Shown here: piece by piece, positions 56,261-64,000 of the stretch | Position numbering within the stretch: position 1 is the first letter of the stretch | Layout: every line of letters starts with the position of its first letter | From: JABDMH01 sp965223165 | Lineage (GTDB): Bacteria; Bacteroidota; Bacteroidia; Chitinophagales; Saprospiraceae | DNA length: 64,000 nt | Direction: 5' to 3' | Assembly (NCBI GenBank): GCA_965223165.1 | Contig: CBDCVQ010000015.1 | Coordinates: 62,001-126,000 of the forward strand | Notes under the pieces: generated by a model | Told to the model about the DNA's origin: nothing | The model's database searches: none | What the model saw: only the letters and a program-made list of their open reading frames with translations | Translations under genes and position numbers: made by a program

Positions 56261-59200
56261 ATGAGAAAGCTAATCCTAGCCATCGTCCTTGTGACCATGG
56301 CTTCATCACCTATCTATACCCAGGACAAGAAGGATAAGTGGGATGTCTCCGACCCCGAAGGAGACTGGAATTGGGAAGAAGTCACCTTTGAAACAACCGA
56401 AGGCACCTGGATGAGTGTCGACGTCAGTCCGGATGGCCAAACCATCGTCTTCGACATGCTGGGCGACATCTATTCGATGTCGATCAACGGAGGTGCGGCC
56501 GAGCCGCTGCGTACCGGGGTGGCCTGGGAGGTGCAGCCACGGTTTAGCCCGGACGGTAGTCAGATCCTCTTTACCAGTGATGCCGGTGGCGCTGATAACG
56601 TCTGGGTCATGCAGTCCGATGGCACCGATGCCAAGCAGGTCACGAAGGAGAGTTTTCGCCTGGTCAACAATGGTATTTGGACCCCGGACGGGCAGTATGT
56701 CATCGCCCGCAAGCACTTCACGAGTGGACGTTCTCTGGGAGCGGGCGAAATGTGGATGTTCCACATCAGTGGTGGCCAAGGCGTCCAATTGACCAAGCGC
56801 AAGAACGATCAGCAGGATGTCAATGAGCCCAGCCTCTCGCCGGATGGACGGTATCTCTACTTTAGTGAAGATGTCTACCCCGGCGGATACTTTCAGTACA
56901 ACAAGAATCCCAATAGCCAGATCTATGTGATCAAACGATACGATCGTGAACGGGGTGATCTGCGTACGTTCCTATCTGGGCCGGGAGGTGCTTTTCGGCC
57001 AGAGGCGTCACCCGACGGAAAGAAATTGGCGTTCCTCAAGCGCATTCGCACCAAGACCGTGCTCTGCATTTACGATCTGGAAACCGGTATGGAGCACGCG
57101 CTGTTTGACCGGTTGAGTAAGGATCAGCAAGAGGCCTGGGCCATTTTTGGGGTGTATCCGGGGTTTGATTGGACCCCTGAGAGCGATGCATTAGTTATCC
57201 AGGGCTTGGGCAAGATCTGGCACGTGCCGCTCGACGGCGAAGCCGCCCCTATCCCCTTCTCAGTCGAGGTCAAGACCCAGGTGGCAGAGACCATCCAGGT
57301 ACGCAACGATGCCTTCCAGGATGCCTTTCAGAGCAAGGTGATCCGCCATGCCGTCACCTCCCCGGATGAACAAACCCTCGTATTTCACGCCGTGGGACAC
57401 CTATGGAAAAAAGAGCTACCAGACGGCACACCGCAACGGCTGACCAACTCCAGCGATTTTGAATCCGAGCCGAGCTTCTCCCCCGATGGGCAGACGCTGG
57501 CTTATGTGACCTGGGATGACGAGTCCATGGGGCGCATCAAGACCTTACATCTGGCCGATGGGACGTCCACTACGATTCTGGATGAGCCGGGCATCTACCG
57601 GACGCCCACGTTTTCTCCCGATGGGCAGTCCATTGTGTACCGCAAGGACGGGGGCAACAGTCATCAGGGCTACGTCCACTGCCTTGAGCCGGGCATCTAT
57701 GTGATCCCCAGTGAAGGGGGGGCAACTCGCTTGGTGACGCCACAAGGTGAATACCCAGTCTTCAGCGCAGATGGCGAGCGCATCTTCTATCAGGCGGGTG
57801 GATACATTTTTGGTAGCCTCACCAAGACTTTCGCCAGTGTCAATCTCGATGGCAAGGACAAAAAAGAGCATTTTGACGGGAAGTACATCCAACGCTACTC
57901 CCTCAGCCCGGACAACCAGTGGGTCGCTTGGTCTGAGCTCTACAAAGTCTACATCGCTCCCTACCCACAGATCGGACAAAAGGTGGGTATCACCAGCAAA
58001 ACCAAAGCCGTACCGGTGGCCCAGGTGGGTCGCGACGCTGGCATTAACATTCACTGGTCTAAGGATAGTAAAAAGCTATTTTGGACACTGGGCCAGGAAT
58101 ACTTCTGCGACACTCTGACCGAACGCTTTCAGTTTCTCAATCAAGATCTGGACAGCCTGCCTCCCATCGACACAGTAGGATTGTCCATCGATCTGTCCAT
58201 CAACGCCGACCGACCAGAAGGCTTGGTAGCACTGACCAATGGACGAGTGATCACCATGGAGGGGGACGAGATCATTGAGCGGGGAACCGTGCTGATCGAA
58301 GGCAATGTCATCAAGGCCGTCGGTCGAAATGTGCGTATCCCTCGAGAAGCGCACCGGATAGATTGCACGGGGAAAACCATTATGCCAGGTATCATGGATG
58401 TCCATGCGCACAGCGGCAATTTTCGCTATGGACTTAGTCCAAAAAAGCAATGGGAGTACTATGCCAACCTGGCGTATGGCGTGACGACCAGCCACGACCC
58501 CTCCGCCAATACGGAAATGGTGTTTGCCCAAAGCGAGCTGATCAAAGCGGGCAAGATGGTAGGGCCGCGCCTCTTTAGCACGGGCACCATCCTGTACGGA
58601 GCGGACGGCGACTTCAAGGCCGTGGTCAATAGCCTCGACGATGCCCGCAGCGCCATTCGACGCACGAAGGCCTATGGCGCCTTCTCCGTGAAGAGCTACA
58701 ATCAACCCCGCCGCAATCAACGGCAGCAGGTCATACAGGCTGCCAGGGAGCAAGGTATCCTGGTCATGCCGGAAGGAGGCTCCTTCTTCAATCACAATCT
58801 CAGTATGGTCGCAGACGGGCACACCGGCGTCGAGCACAATCTGCCTGTCGTGCCCCTCTATCGGGATGTGGTACAGTTCTGGGCAAGCACCAAGGCCCAC
58901 AATACACCGACCCTAGTGGTCAACTACGGCAGCGTCACGGGCGAGTACTACTGGTACCAGCACACCAACGTGTGGGAAAAGGAACGGCTACTAAGCTTTA
59001 CCCCCCGAGGTGTGGTGGACAGCCGATCGCGACATCGCACTATGCTACCGGAACAGGAGTATATCAATGGCCATATCCTCACCTCTCAGTCACTCAAGAA
59101 ACTGGCAGACGCGGGCGTCAAGATTAACCTCGGCGCGCACGGCCAGCTACAGGGCCTCGGGGCCCACTGGGAGCTGTGGATGCTAGAACAAGGGGGCATG

Positions 59201-59527
59201 AGCAATTTGCAGGCCCTGCAGTGTGCCACCATCAATGGAGCCATCTATCTAGGTATGGATCATCAGCTGGGGTCGCTCAAAGCGGGCAAGCTCGCTGACG
59301 TGATCGTGATCGACGGCAATCCACTGGAGGACATTCGTGACACCGAAAACGTCGAGTTAACCATCTTGAATGGCCGGGTCTACGACGCAGCCACCATGAA
59401 CGAAATCGGCAATTACGATCGCCCCCGCACCCAGTTCTACTTTGAAAAACCGGGCAGCGGCAATGGCTACCCATACTTCCTGGAGACAAACAGCTTCATG
59501 CGCCCAACTTGTTGTATGCGAGGATAA
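56261..59527 (+). CDS. Exported beta-propeller-amidohydrolase fusion
   Basis: 1088 aa. Signal peptide to about residue 20. Residues 40-640 hold PD40/TolB-like propeller repeats (SPDGQTIVFDMLGDIYSM, FSPDGSQILFTSD, FSPDGQSIVYR). The C-terminal amidohydrolase begins near residue 660; its metal motif DVHAHSG lies near 715. Later ligands include HTGVEHNL and a C-terminal GSLKAGKLADVIVIDGNP. Family members cleave cyclic amides, dipeptides or ureido compounds; fusion with a propeller suggests peptide substrates at the surface. Preceded by R5, followed by R6. Confidence 0.9.
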   Translation: MRKLILAIVLVTMASSPIYTQDKKDKWDVSDPEGDWNWEEVTFETTEGTWMSVDVSPDGQTIVFDMLGDIYSMSINGGAAEPLRTGVAWEVQPRFSPDGSQILFTSDAGGADNVWVMQSDGTDAKQVTKESFRLVNNGIWTPDGQYVIARKHFTSGRSLGAGEMWMFHISGGQGVQLTKRKNDQQDVNEPSLSPDGRYLYFSEDVYPGGYFQYNKNPNSQIYVIKRYDRERGDLRTFLSGPGGAFRPEASPDGKKLAFLKRIRTKTVLCIYDLETGMEHALFDRLSKDQQEAWAIFGVYPGFDWTPESDALVIQGLGKIWHVPLDGEAAPIPFSVEVKTQVAETIQVRNDAFQDAFQSKVIRHAVTSPDEQTLVFHAVGHLWKKELPDGTPQRLTNSSDFESEPSFSPDGQTLAYVTWDDESMGRIKTLHLADGTSTTILDEPGIYRTPTFSPDGQSIVYRKDGGNSHQGYVHCLEPGIYVIPSEGGATRLVTPQGEYPVFSADGERIFYQAGGYIFGSLTKTFASVNLDGKDKKEHFDGKYIQRYSLSPDNQWVAWSELYKVYIAPYPQIGQKVGITSKTKAVPVAQVGRDAGINIHWSKDSKKLFWTLGQEYFCDTLTERFQFLNQDLDSLPPIDTVGLSIDLSINADRPEGLVALTNGRVITMEGDEIIERGTVLIEGNVIKAVGRNVRIPREAHRIDCTGKTIMPGIMDVHAHSGNFRYGLSPKKQWEYYANLAYGVTTSHDPSANTEMVFAQSELIKAGKMVGPRLFSTGTILYGADGDFKAVVNSLDDARSAIRRTKAYGAFSVKSYNQPRRNQRQQVIQAAREQGILVMPEGGSFFNHNLSMVADGHTGVEHNLPVVPLYRDVVQFWASTKAHNTPTLVVNYGSVTGEYYWYQHTNVWEKERLLSFTPRGVVDSRSRHRTMLPEQEYINGHILTSQSLKKLADAGVKINLGAHGQLQGLGAHWELWMLEQGGMSNLQALQCATINGAIYLGMDHQLGSLKAGKLADVIVIDGNPLEDIRDTENVELTILNGRVYDAATMNEIGNYDRPRTQFYFEKPGSGNGYPYFLETNSFMRPTCCMRG

Positions 59528-59539
59528 AGGTATCCTCCC

Positions 59540-59815
59540 CTTTGCGCCATGGGGGTCCAATCGGCTACGTGCGATGGAAACAGATCAACCAAGATCCAAC
59601 ACCAAATCGCAACAACCCTCTTCGGCCCTCGTAACTTTGTGGCCCAACCGACTACGTGTGATGGAGACGGTTCAAGGAGAATCCAACACCAAATCGCAAC
59701 AACCCATCTTTGTACCTTCGCGCCGCCGTGGCCCAACCGGCTACGTGCGATGGAAACAGCGCCACCAGAATCAAGCGCTAGATCGCACCACCCCTCTTCG
59801 TGCCCTCGTGCCTTC
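59540..59815. repeat. Repeat array R6 (three ~88-bp units)
   Basis: Units centred on GGCTACGTGCGATGGAAAC (or GACTACGTGTGATGGAGAC) near 59562, 59650 and 59738, spaced about 88 bp. Each is followed by CCAACACCAAATCGCAACAA or a variant. Not obviously related to R1-R5. Sits between the amidohydrolase stop and the IS element. Confidence 0.75.
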
Positions 59816-59884
59816 TATGTTGAAAAACAAGCACAGGGACCGGAAATTAAGCGATTTTATGGCTTTTCTCTCGTAGATGCTGTT

Positions 59885-59964
59885 TAGGGGGCAATAGGAG
59901 TTTTTGTCAAGGCCGGAGCGAAGCGGAGTTCATATAGCCTTGACTAACACGAGTAGCGCCCCTA
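59885..59964. ncRNA. Foldable segment in the 3' flank of the IS110 element, candidate bridge RNA part
   Basis: Nested inverted repeats: TAGGGG (59885-59890) with CCCCTA (59959-59964), extended by GC/GC around a one-base bulge; then TCAAGGC (59907-59913) with GCCTTGA (59937-59943). The apical loop carries a GC-GAA-GC mini-hairpin. A long stem with internal loops is what guide RNAs of this family look like, but only foldability is seen. Confidence 0.35.
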
Positions 59965-60225
59965 GCTTTGCTTGGGAGTGAAAAACTACTGCTCTTACCT
60001 TTTATTTTGATACCTCTCAGTCACCTCTTCAATCAATCTTCTATCAGCGGTCCACAATCTAATGTGGCTGCAATGCGATCTTCATATCAAAAAGATTGGG
60101 GGACGTAACCTTCGTGGAGCGGTCTTTCCATCTGATCACAGATAGGATGCTGCAGTCACAAACTTCCGTTTGTTCCCCTTCTCATTTTCCAAGGTTTCTG
60201 ATGTTATTCTTCCATGGATGATACC

Positions 60226-61329
60226 TTACACTACAATACCTATTTCGTAACCGTGCCCATTGATTAAGATCGAGCGTACCCTACTGAGAAGCTTTCGCGC
60301 TATTCGTATGATTGCTTTATTTTTGGCCATAGCCTTTGTCAACTCGTTGAACTTCAGCAACAGAGCTGGATCCCTTCTGATCGCTTGCCATGAGGCTTCT
60401 ATTAACATAATCTTCAATTCTCGTCTTCCTCGTTTTAGCAGTTTACCTGTTCGAATCTTGTCCCCCGAATTGTGCATACTGGGTACTAAGCCTATATAAT
60501 TATTTAACTGGTCCAATCTTCGGAACCTTCTCACATCACCCAACTGAACCAAGATGTGCATTGCTGTCACTGGACCGATTCCAGGCACGGTCAACAGTAG
60601 TTTAAAATTCTTTTGATATCTGGGTTGCTGGGATAGTTCTCCGAGCTGTCTGTTCAGCTTCAGCAACTCCATCCTTTGTACTTCCCCTAATGACAGATAG
60701 TTATCCAGGGTCTGTCGCAAACTCGGCTGATCTATGCTCAACTCCTTCAACCATCGGGTGTAAGCCTTGGACCAGTGCCGTGACCTGTTGCCCGTCAAAT
60801 TATCTGGAAGCTGTATACCAAATTGCATCAGTAGAGACTTTATCCTGTGCTTTGTCCGCGCAACCTCTCGGGATATCCTAAATCGCTGACGTACTAAGGC
60901 CCGGTCTGCCTCTAGCTGCCGATCAGGTACGTCCACATAGCTCATTTCTCTACTCCTTAACATCCTGGCCAACTTCCGGCTATCGCTCCTATCTGTCTTT
61001 TGACCCTTCTCCTTCTGTGTGGTAGGTACATCTGCTGCGTGCACCACTTCACATGACACACCCAGATCTCTAAGTCGTCTACAGGCTCCAAAGCCGCTGA
61101 AACCCGCTTCATACACTGCCTTATAATCGCCTCCAGGAAAATGCCGCTTCAGATATGAGGCCAATAACTCCGAATCTGGATTCTGACTATAACTCCTGTG
61201 TTCTAGACTCTCGGTCAGTATGGTGACCTTCCAGCTCTTCTTGTGACAATCAATCCCTACATAGATCTTTTGTCCCTCAAATGAATTCTCGCTAACTTTC
61301 TTTCGCATAAGTTGAAACTTTACGGTCAA
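60226..61329 (-). CDS. IS110-family transposase (IS1111-like)
   Basis: 367 aa, intact. Start possibly at an internal ATG 21 nt downstream (MRKKVSENS). DEDD domain: YVGIDCHKKSWKV, VYEAGFSGF and KTDRSDSRKLA; the C-terminal domain: LTVPGIGPVTAM, NNYIGLVPSMHNSGDK with the Ser of HNSG, RGRRELKIMLIEASW. Sequence differs strongly from the transposase at 3051, so it belongs to a different IS110 subgroup. Confidence 0.92.
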   Translation of the reverse strand: MTVKFQLMRKKVSENSFEGQKIYVGIDCHKKSWKVTILTESLEHRSYSQNPDSELLASYLKRHFPGGDYKAVYEAGFSGFGACRRLRDLGVSCEVVHAADVPTTQKEKGQKTDRSDSRKLARMLRSREMSYVDVPDRQLEADRALVRQRFRISREVARTKHRIKSLLMQFGIQLPDNLTGNRSRHWSKAYTRWLKELSIDQPSLRQTLDNYLSLGEVQRMELLKLNRQLGELSQQPRYQKNFKLLLTVPGIGPVTAMHILVQLGDVRRFRRLDQLNNYIGLVPSMHNSGDKIRTGKLLKRGRRELKIMLIEASWQAIRRDPALLLKFNELTKAMAKNKAIIRIARKLLSRVRSILINGHGYEIGIVV

Positions 61330-61412
61330 TTAATCTTTTGTCAATTCTTAATTTACCGATTTCAGCTTATGCCTTTTTTCAAACATACCACCTTCGTGGC
61401 CACCTCCCCCAC

Positions 61413-63776
61413 CTACATGTTGCGCAGCGAATGGGCGGGGTTGGCCAGGGCCGCTCGCCGTGCCTGCGTACCCACAATCAGCAATGTGAACAGCAGCACC
61501 ACCAGCCCGACCAACGGAAATAGCCACCAATCGATGCCCACCCGGATGGGATACCGCTCCAGGTAGTCTGCCAGGAGGTACCAGGTGATGGGAATGGCGA
61601 TCACCAGCGCCAACAACACCAGGCGTGAAAAATCGCGCGACATCAACGTGATGAGGTTGAGCACGGAGGCGCCCAGCACCTTGCGAATCCCAATCTCGCG
61701 GGTACGTTGATGGGCCATGTAGGAGGCGAGACCGAAAAGCCCGAGTCCCGTGATAATCAGGGCAAGCAGCGTAAAGATGTTGGAGAGCTGCTGTGTCATC
61801 TTGATCGTGGCAAACTTGCGTTCGTAGTCCTCATCTACAAAGCTGTAGTCAAAGGGATAGGCGGGATTATACTTTTCAAAAATCTCTTTGACCTGCGCCA
61901 GTGTCCCCTGTACATCAGGCGAGCGGCGCAACCTGGCCGTGATGACCCCTCCCCAGTCATCCATGATCATCAATAGCGGCTTCACCTCTCTAAACAAGCT
62001 CCCCATCAGCACATTGTCCATCACTCCGATCAGCTTTCTTTTTTCCCCCCAAAGATCCAGTTGGGTGCCGATGGGATCTTCCAGTCCCATCAGATCAAGG
62101 GCTGCTTGATTGACGATGATGGCGTCCGTATCGTTGGGAAATTCGCGAGCGAAATCTCGACCGTGAAGCATCTCGATACCAAAGGTCTCGGCATAATCAT
62201 ATTCGGTGGTGATGGTCGTAAAGATCACCCGAAGGTCTTCCGGCTTACCGGGCCAGCCGAGAAAGTTGTTGGAGTTAATCGACGTAATGCGGCTATTGGA
62301 TACCGTCATGGCTTCGACCGCGCCGGACTGCAATAGTTCATACTTAAGTGCATCATAGTTGTCGTCCAGATCATCGGTGCGCTGGATGGCGATCAGGTTC
62401 TGTTGGTCGTACCCCAAGTGCCGATCCTGGACGAGGCTGATCTGACGATAGATCACCACCGAGCCGGCCATCAGCAAGATGGCGAATCCAAACTGCAGGA
62501 CGACTAGGACCTTGCGGGGGGTGCTGGCTCCCTTCCCCACCTTCAACGAGCCCTTCAGCGTAGTGGTAGGCTTGAACGAAGACAGATACAGCGCCGGATA
62601 GCTGCCGGAGACCAGACCCGTCACCAGAATGATCGCCGCCGCAAAGATCCAGAAGCTCGGCGATGAAGGATCGATCGCCAATGTTTTGTCCACCAGTACA
62701 TTGTATCCGGGCAATGCCACCCAGACGATCGCCATCGCGACGGCAAAGGCAAGCAAAGCGATCAAGACTGACTCGCCGAGAAATTGCGTTATCAGCTGGG
62801 ACCGTCGAGCACCAACGCTTTTACGTACGCCGACCTCTTTGGTACGATTCTCTGAGCGGGCGGTCGACAGATTCATGAAGTTGATGCAGGCAATCAGCAG
62901 GATCAAAATGGCCACCGTCGAAAAGAGCCGGACATAGTCGATCATGCCTCCCGCCGGCTTGCCATTCTCAAAGTTGGAGTGCAAACGCCAATCCGTCATA
63001 GGATGCAGAAACAATGTGCGCTTGATGTCGGTCTGCCCATTCTCGGTCAGGATGTCTCGAATCGCCTCATCCGACTGGGCAAATTGCGTAGGCTCCTGTA
63101 GCTCGACAAATACTTGAAAGGAGTAGTTGCCCCAGTTGGTCTTGTTGCGCACGACCCAGGGATTTATCTGCTCTCTAAATTTCCAGGTCATCAAGTACTC
63201 AAATTCAAGGGTGGAATTATCGGGGAGGTCTTGCAGGATACCGGTCACTTTGAGGTCGTGCTGGTCATCGATGCGCACCGTCTGGCCCATGGGATCCTCG
63301 TCCTTGAATAGTGCCTGGGCCATCGATTCACTTAGGACGATCGACGGCGGATCATCGAGTACTGAGCTGGGGTCCCCTACCTTGAGGGGGTAGTCAAACA
63401 TGTCCAGAAACTCCTCGCTCACAAACAGACCATCTCGCAGCAGGCGGGTCTCCCCCACCGTGAGCAGATGTTCACTGCCCCAGCCGGTCACCGTGGAGTT
63501 GATGATGTTGTGATGCGCGGTCTTCATCGCCTCATAGGTGGGCAGTGGCACCGAAGACCAGGTATTGATCTTACCGTCAAACTCCGCATTGACATGGACC
63601 TGTTGCAGGTGATCCACTTTGGGCAGAAAGCGATCATAGGACATTTCATCTTGCACCCACAAGATGATCAGGACGCTGCAAGCGATGCCGATGGCCAGGC
63701 CGGCGATATTAATGGCGGAATATAATCTGCTTTTCCACAGGGTGCGAAGGGTGAGTCGTAACAAACTCTGCAACAT
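61413..63776 (-). CDS. MacB/FtsX-type ABC transporter permease
   Basis: 787 aa with an N-terminal membrane helix (about 21-42), a MacB-type periplasmic core domain (45-250), three helices (about 285-415) with an RTKEVGVRKSVGARR coupling motif, then a second helix-core-helices repeat whose coupling motif is RTREIGIRKVLGAS. This double FtsX layout is typical of large Bacteroidota permeases. The partner ATPase is not in the window. Probably exports lipoproteins, peptides or signalling molecules, or transmits mechanical force. Confidence 0.9.
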   Translation of the reverse strand: MLQSLLRLTLRTLWKSRLYSAINIAGLAIGIACSVLIILWVQDEMSYDRFLPKVDHLQQVHVNAEFDGKINTWSSVPLPTYEAMKTAHHNIINSTVTGWGSEHLLTVGETRLLRDGLFVSEEFLDMFDYPLKVGDPSSVLDDPPSIVLSESMAQALFKDEDPMGQTVRIDDQHDLKVTGILQDLPDNSTLEFEYLMTWKFREQINPWVVRNKTNWGNYSFQVFVELQEPTQFAQSDEAIRDILTENGQTDIKRTLFLHPMTDWRLHSNFENGKPAGGMIDYVRLFSTVAILILLIACINFMNLSTARSENRTKEVGVRKSVGARRSQLITQFLGESVLIALLAFAVAMAIVWVALPGYNVLVDKTLAIDPSSPSFWIFAAAIILVTGLVSGSYPALYLSSFKPTTTLKGSLKVGKGASTPRKVLVVLQFGFAILLMAGSVVIYRQISLVQDRHLGYDQQNLIAIQRTDDLDDNYDALKYELLQSGAVEAMTVSNSRITSINSNNFLGWPGKPEDLRVIFTTITTEYDYAETFGIEMLHGRDFAREFPNDTDAIIVNQAALDLMGLEDPIGTQLDLWGEKRKLIGVMDNVLMGSLFREVKPLLMIMDDWGGVITARLRRSPDVQGTLAQVKEIFEKYNPAYPFDYSFVDEDYERKFATIKMTQQLSNIFTLLALIITGLGLFGLASYMAHQRTREIGIRKVLGASVLNLITLMSRDFSRLVLLALVIAIPITWYLLADYLERYPIRVGIDWWLFPLVGLVVLLFTLLIVGTQARRAALANPAHSLRNM

Positions 63777-64000
63777 ATTCTCAAGGGTTTAGTATGGTCT
63801 CCAATACTTTAAGGACTATCCCAACACCCAATTGGTTGCAATTTGTCACTAGCGAAATGGAACCGGCCGAATAACTGCTTGCCGCGACCGCGGAGATACA
63901 GCGCCTTGTTAGCAAGTCTGGCGTTGATCCGATCGGCATCTTCAAACAAGATGCCTCAGGGAGCTTGGAAGGATGAAGGTCCTCTCGCTGCTGTACTGCC
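63777..64000. other. Intergenic end of the window
   Basis: No gene, hairpin or promoter that I can support; upstream region of the permease gene. Confidence 0.3.

Larger units (their letters stand above)
59880..61400 (-). mobile_element. Second IS110-family insertion sequence (boundaries tentative)
   Basis: A full-length transposase on the minus strand with about 345 bp of non-coding DNA on its 3' side and about 80 bp on its 5' side. A long 3' flank fits the IS1111-like layout, in which the guide RNA lies downstream of the transposase. No target duplication or clear ends seen; limits are estimated from neighbours. Confidence 0.6.

Overview
The window looks like a chromosome segment from a marine or environmental Bacteroidota member, most likely a Saprospiria/Lewinella-like lineage of moderate-to-high GC. 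The evidence is of several kinds: Bacteroidota-type promoters (TAnnTTTG at -7 with TTG about 20 nt upstream) before fdx and rpsU; a short bS21; a secreted protease with a type IX secretion-like C-terminal domain; a DUF5916 outer-membrane protein; MetY; an adrenodoxin-type ferredoxin with IscX; and a kdsC-ubiA-maf cluster. There are two tRNA genes (Gly-GCC, Leu-UAA) and no rRNA or CRISPR array. The window opens inside a repeat array.

Layout. 1-1612: repeat array R1. 1796-2899: secreted protein with a histone-H1-like basic tail. 2930-4425: IS110-family element. 4480-13338: L-serine dehydratase, ABC-F ATPase, TetR regulator, a small conserved protein, a YgiQ-type radical SAM protein and TypA. 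13415-14300: array R2. 14315-20806: AceK, lipoprotein FKBP, Tas-type reductase, an SDR and two envelope proteins. 21047-24533: a methyltransferase convergent with a large double-AAA ATPase. 24825-27509: fdx-iscX-kdsC-ubiA-maf operon. 27567-31228: Tat-secreted aldo/keto reductase, ridA, a frameshifted prmA and folD. 31419-36303: DUF5916 protein, a His-rich metal-binding lipoprotein and a secreted metalloprotease. 36831-38153: metY. 38255-43146: a planctomycete-like operon (cytochrome/DUF1549/DUF1553, DUF1501, NHL propeller). 43276-48270: tRNA-Gly, array R3, desaturase, SDR, array R4 and a 16-bp tandem repeat. 48278-52172: rpsU, oxidoreductase, rhodanese, a CotH-like protein, a tiny membrane protein and tRNA-Leu. 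52344-53903: sulfatase. 53985-56130: array R5. 56261-59527: propeller-amidohydrolase. 59540-59815: array R6. 59880-61400: second IS110-family element. 61413-63776: FtsX/MacB-type permease.

The most unusual content is non-coding. First, a family of small inverted-repeat elements (MITE-like, TIR close to CTAGTAGAGTTTCGCATTA) occurs in five places; in each, one end lies at or within 2 nt of a stop codon. Second, arrays R1, R4 and R5, tens of kilobases apart, are diverged versions of one modular repeat. Third, R2, R3 and R6 are further, separate tandem families. Both IS110 elements carry foldable non-coding segments that are candidates for the bridge RNA these transposases use. The most unusual proteins are the double-AAA ATPase with a duplicated N-terminal beta-rich module, the secreted protein with the histone-like tail, and AceK in a Bacteroidota setting.
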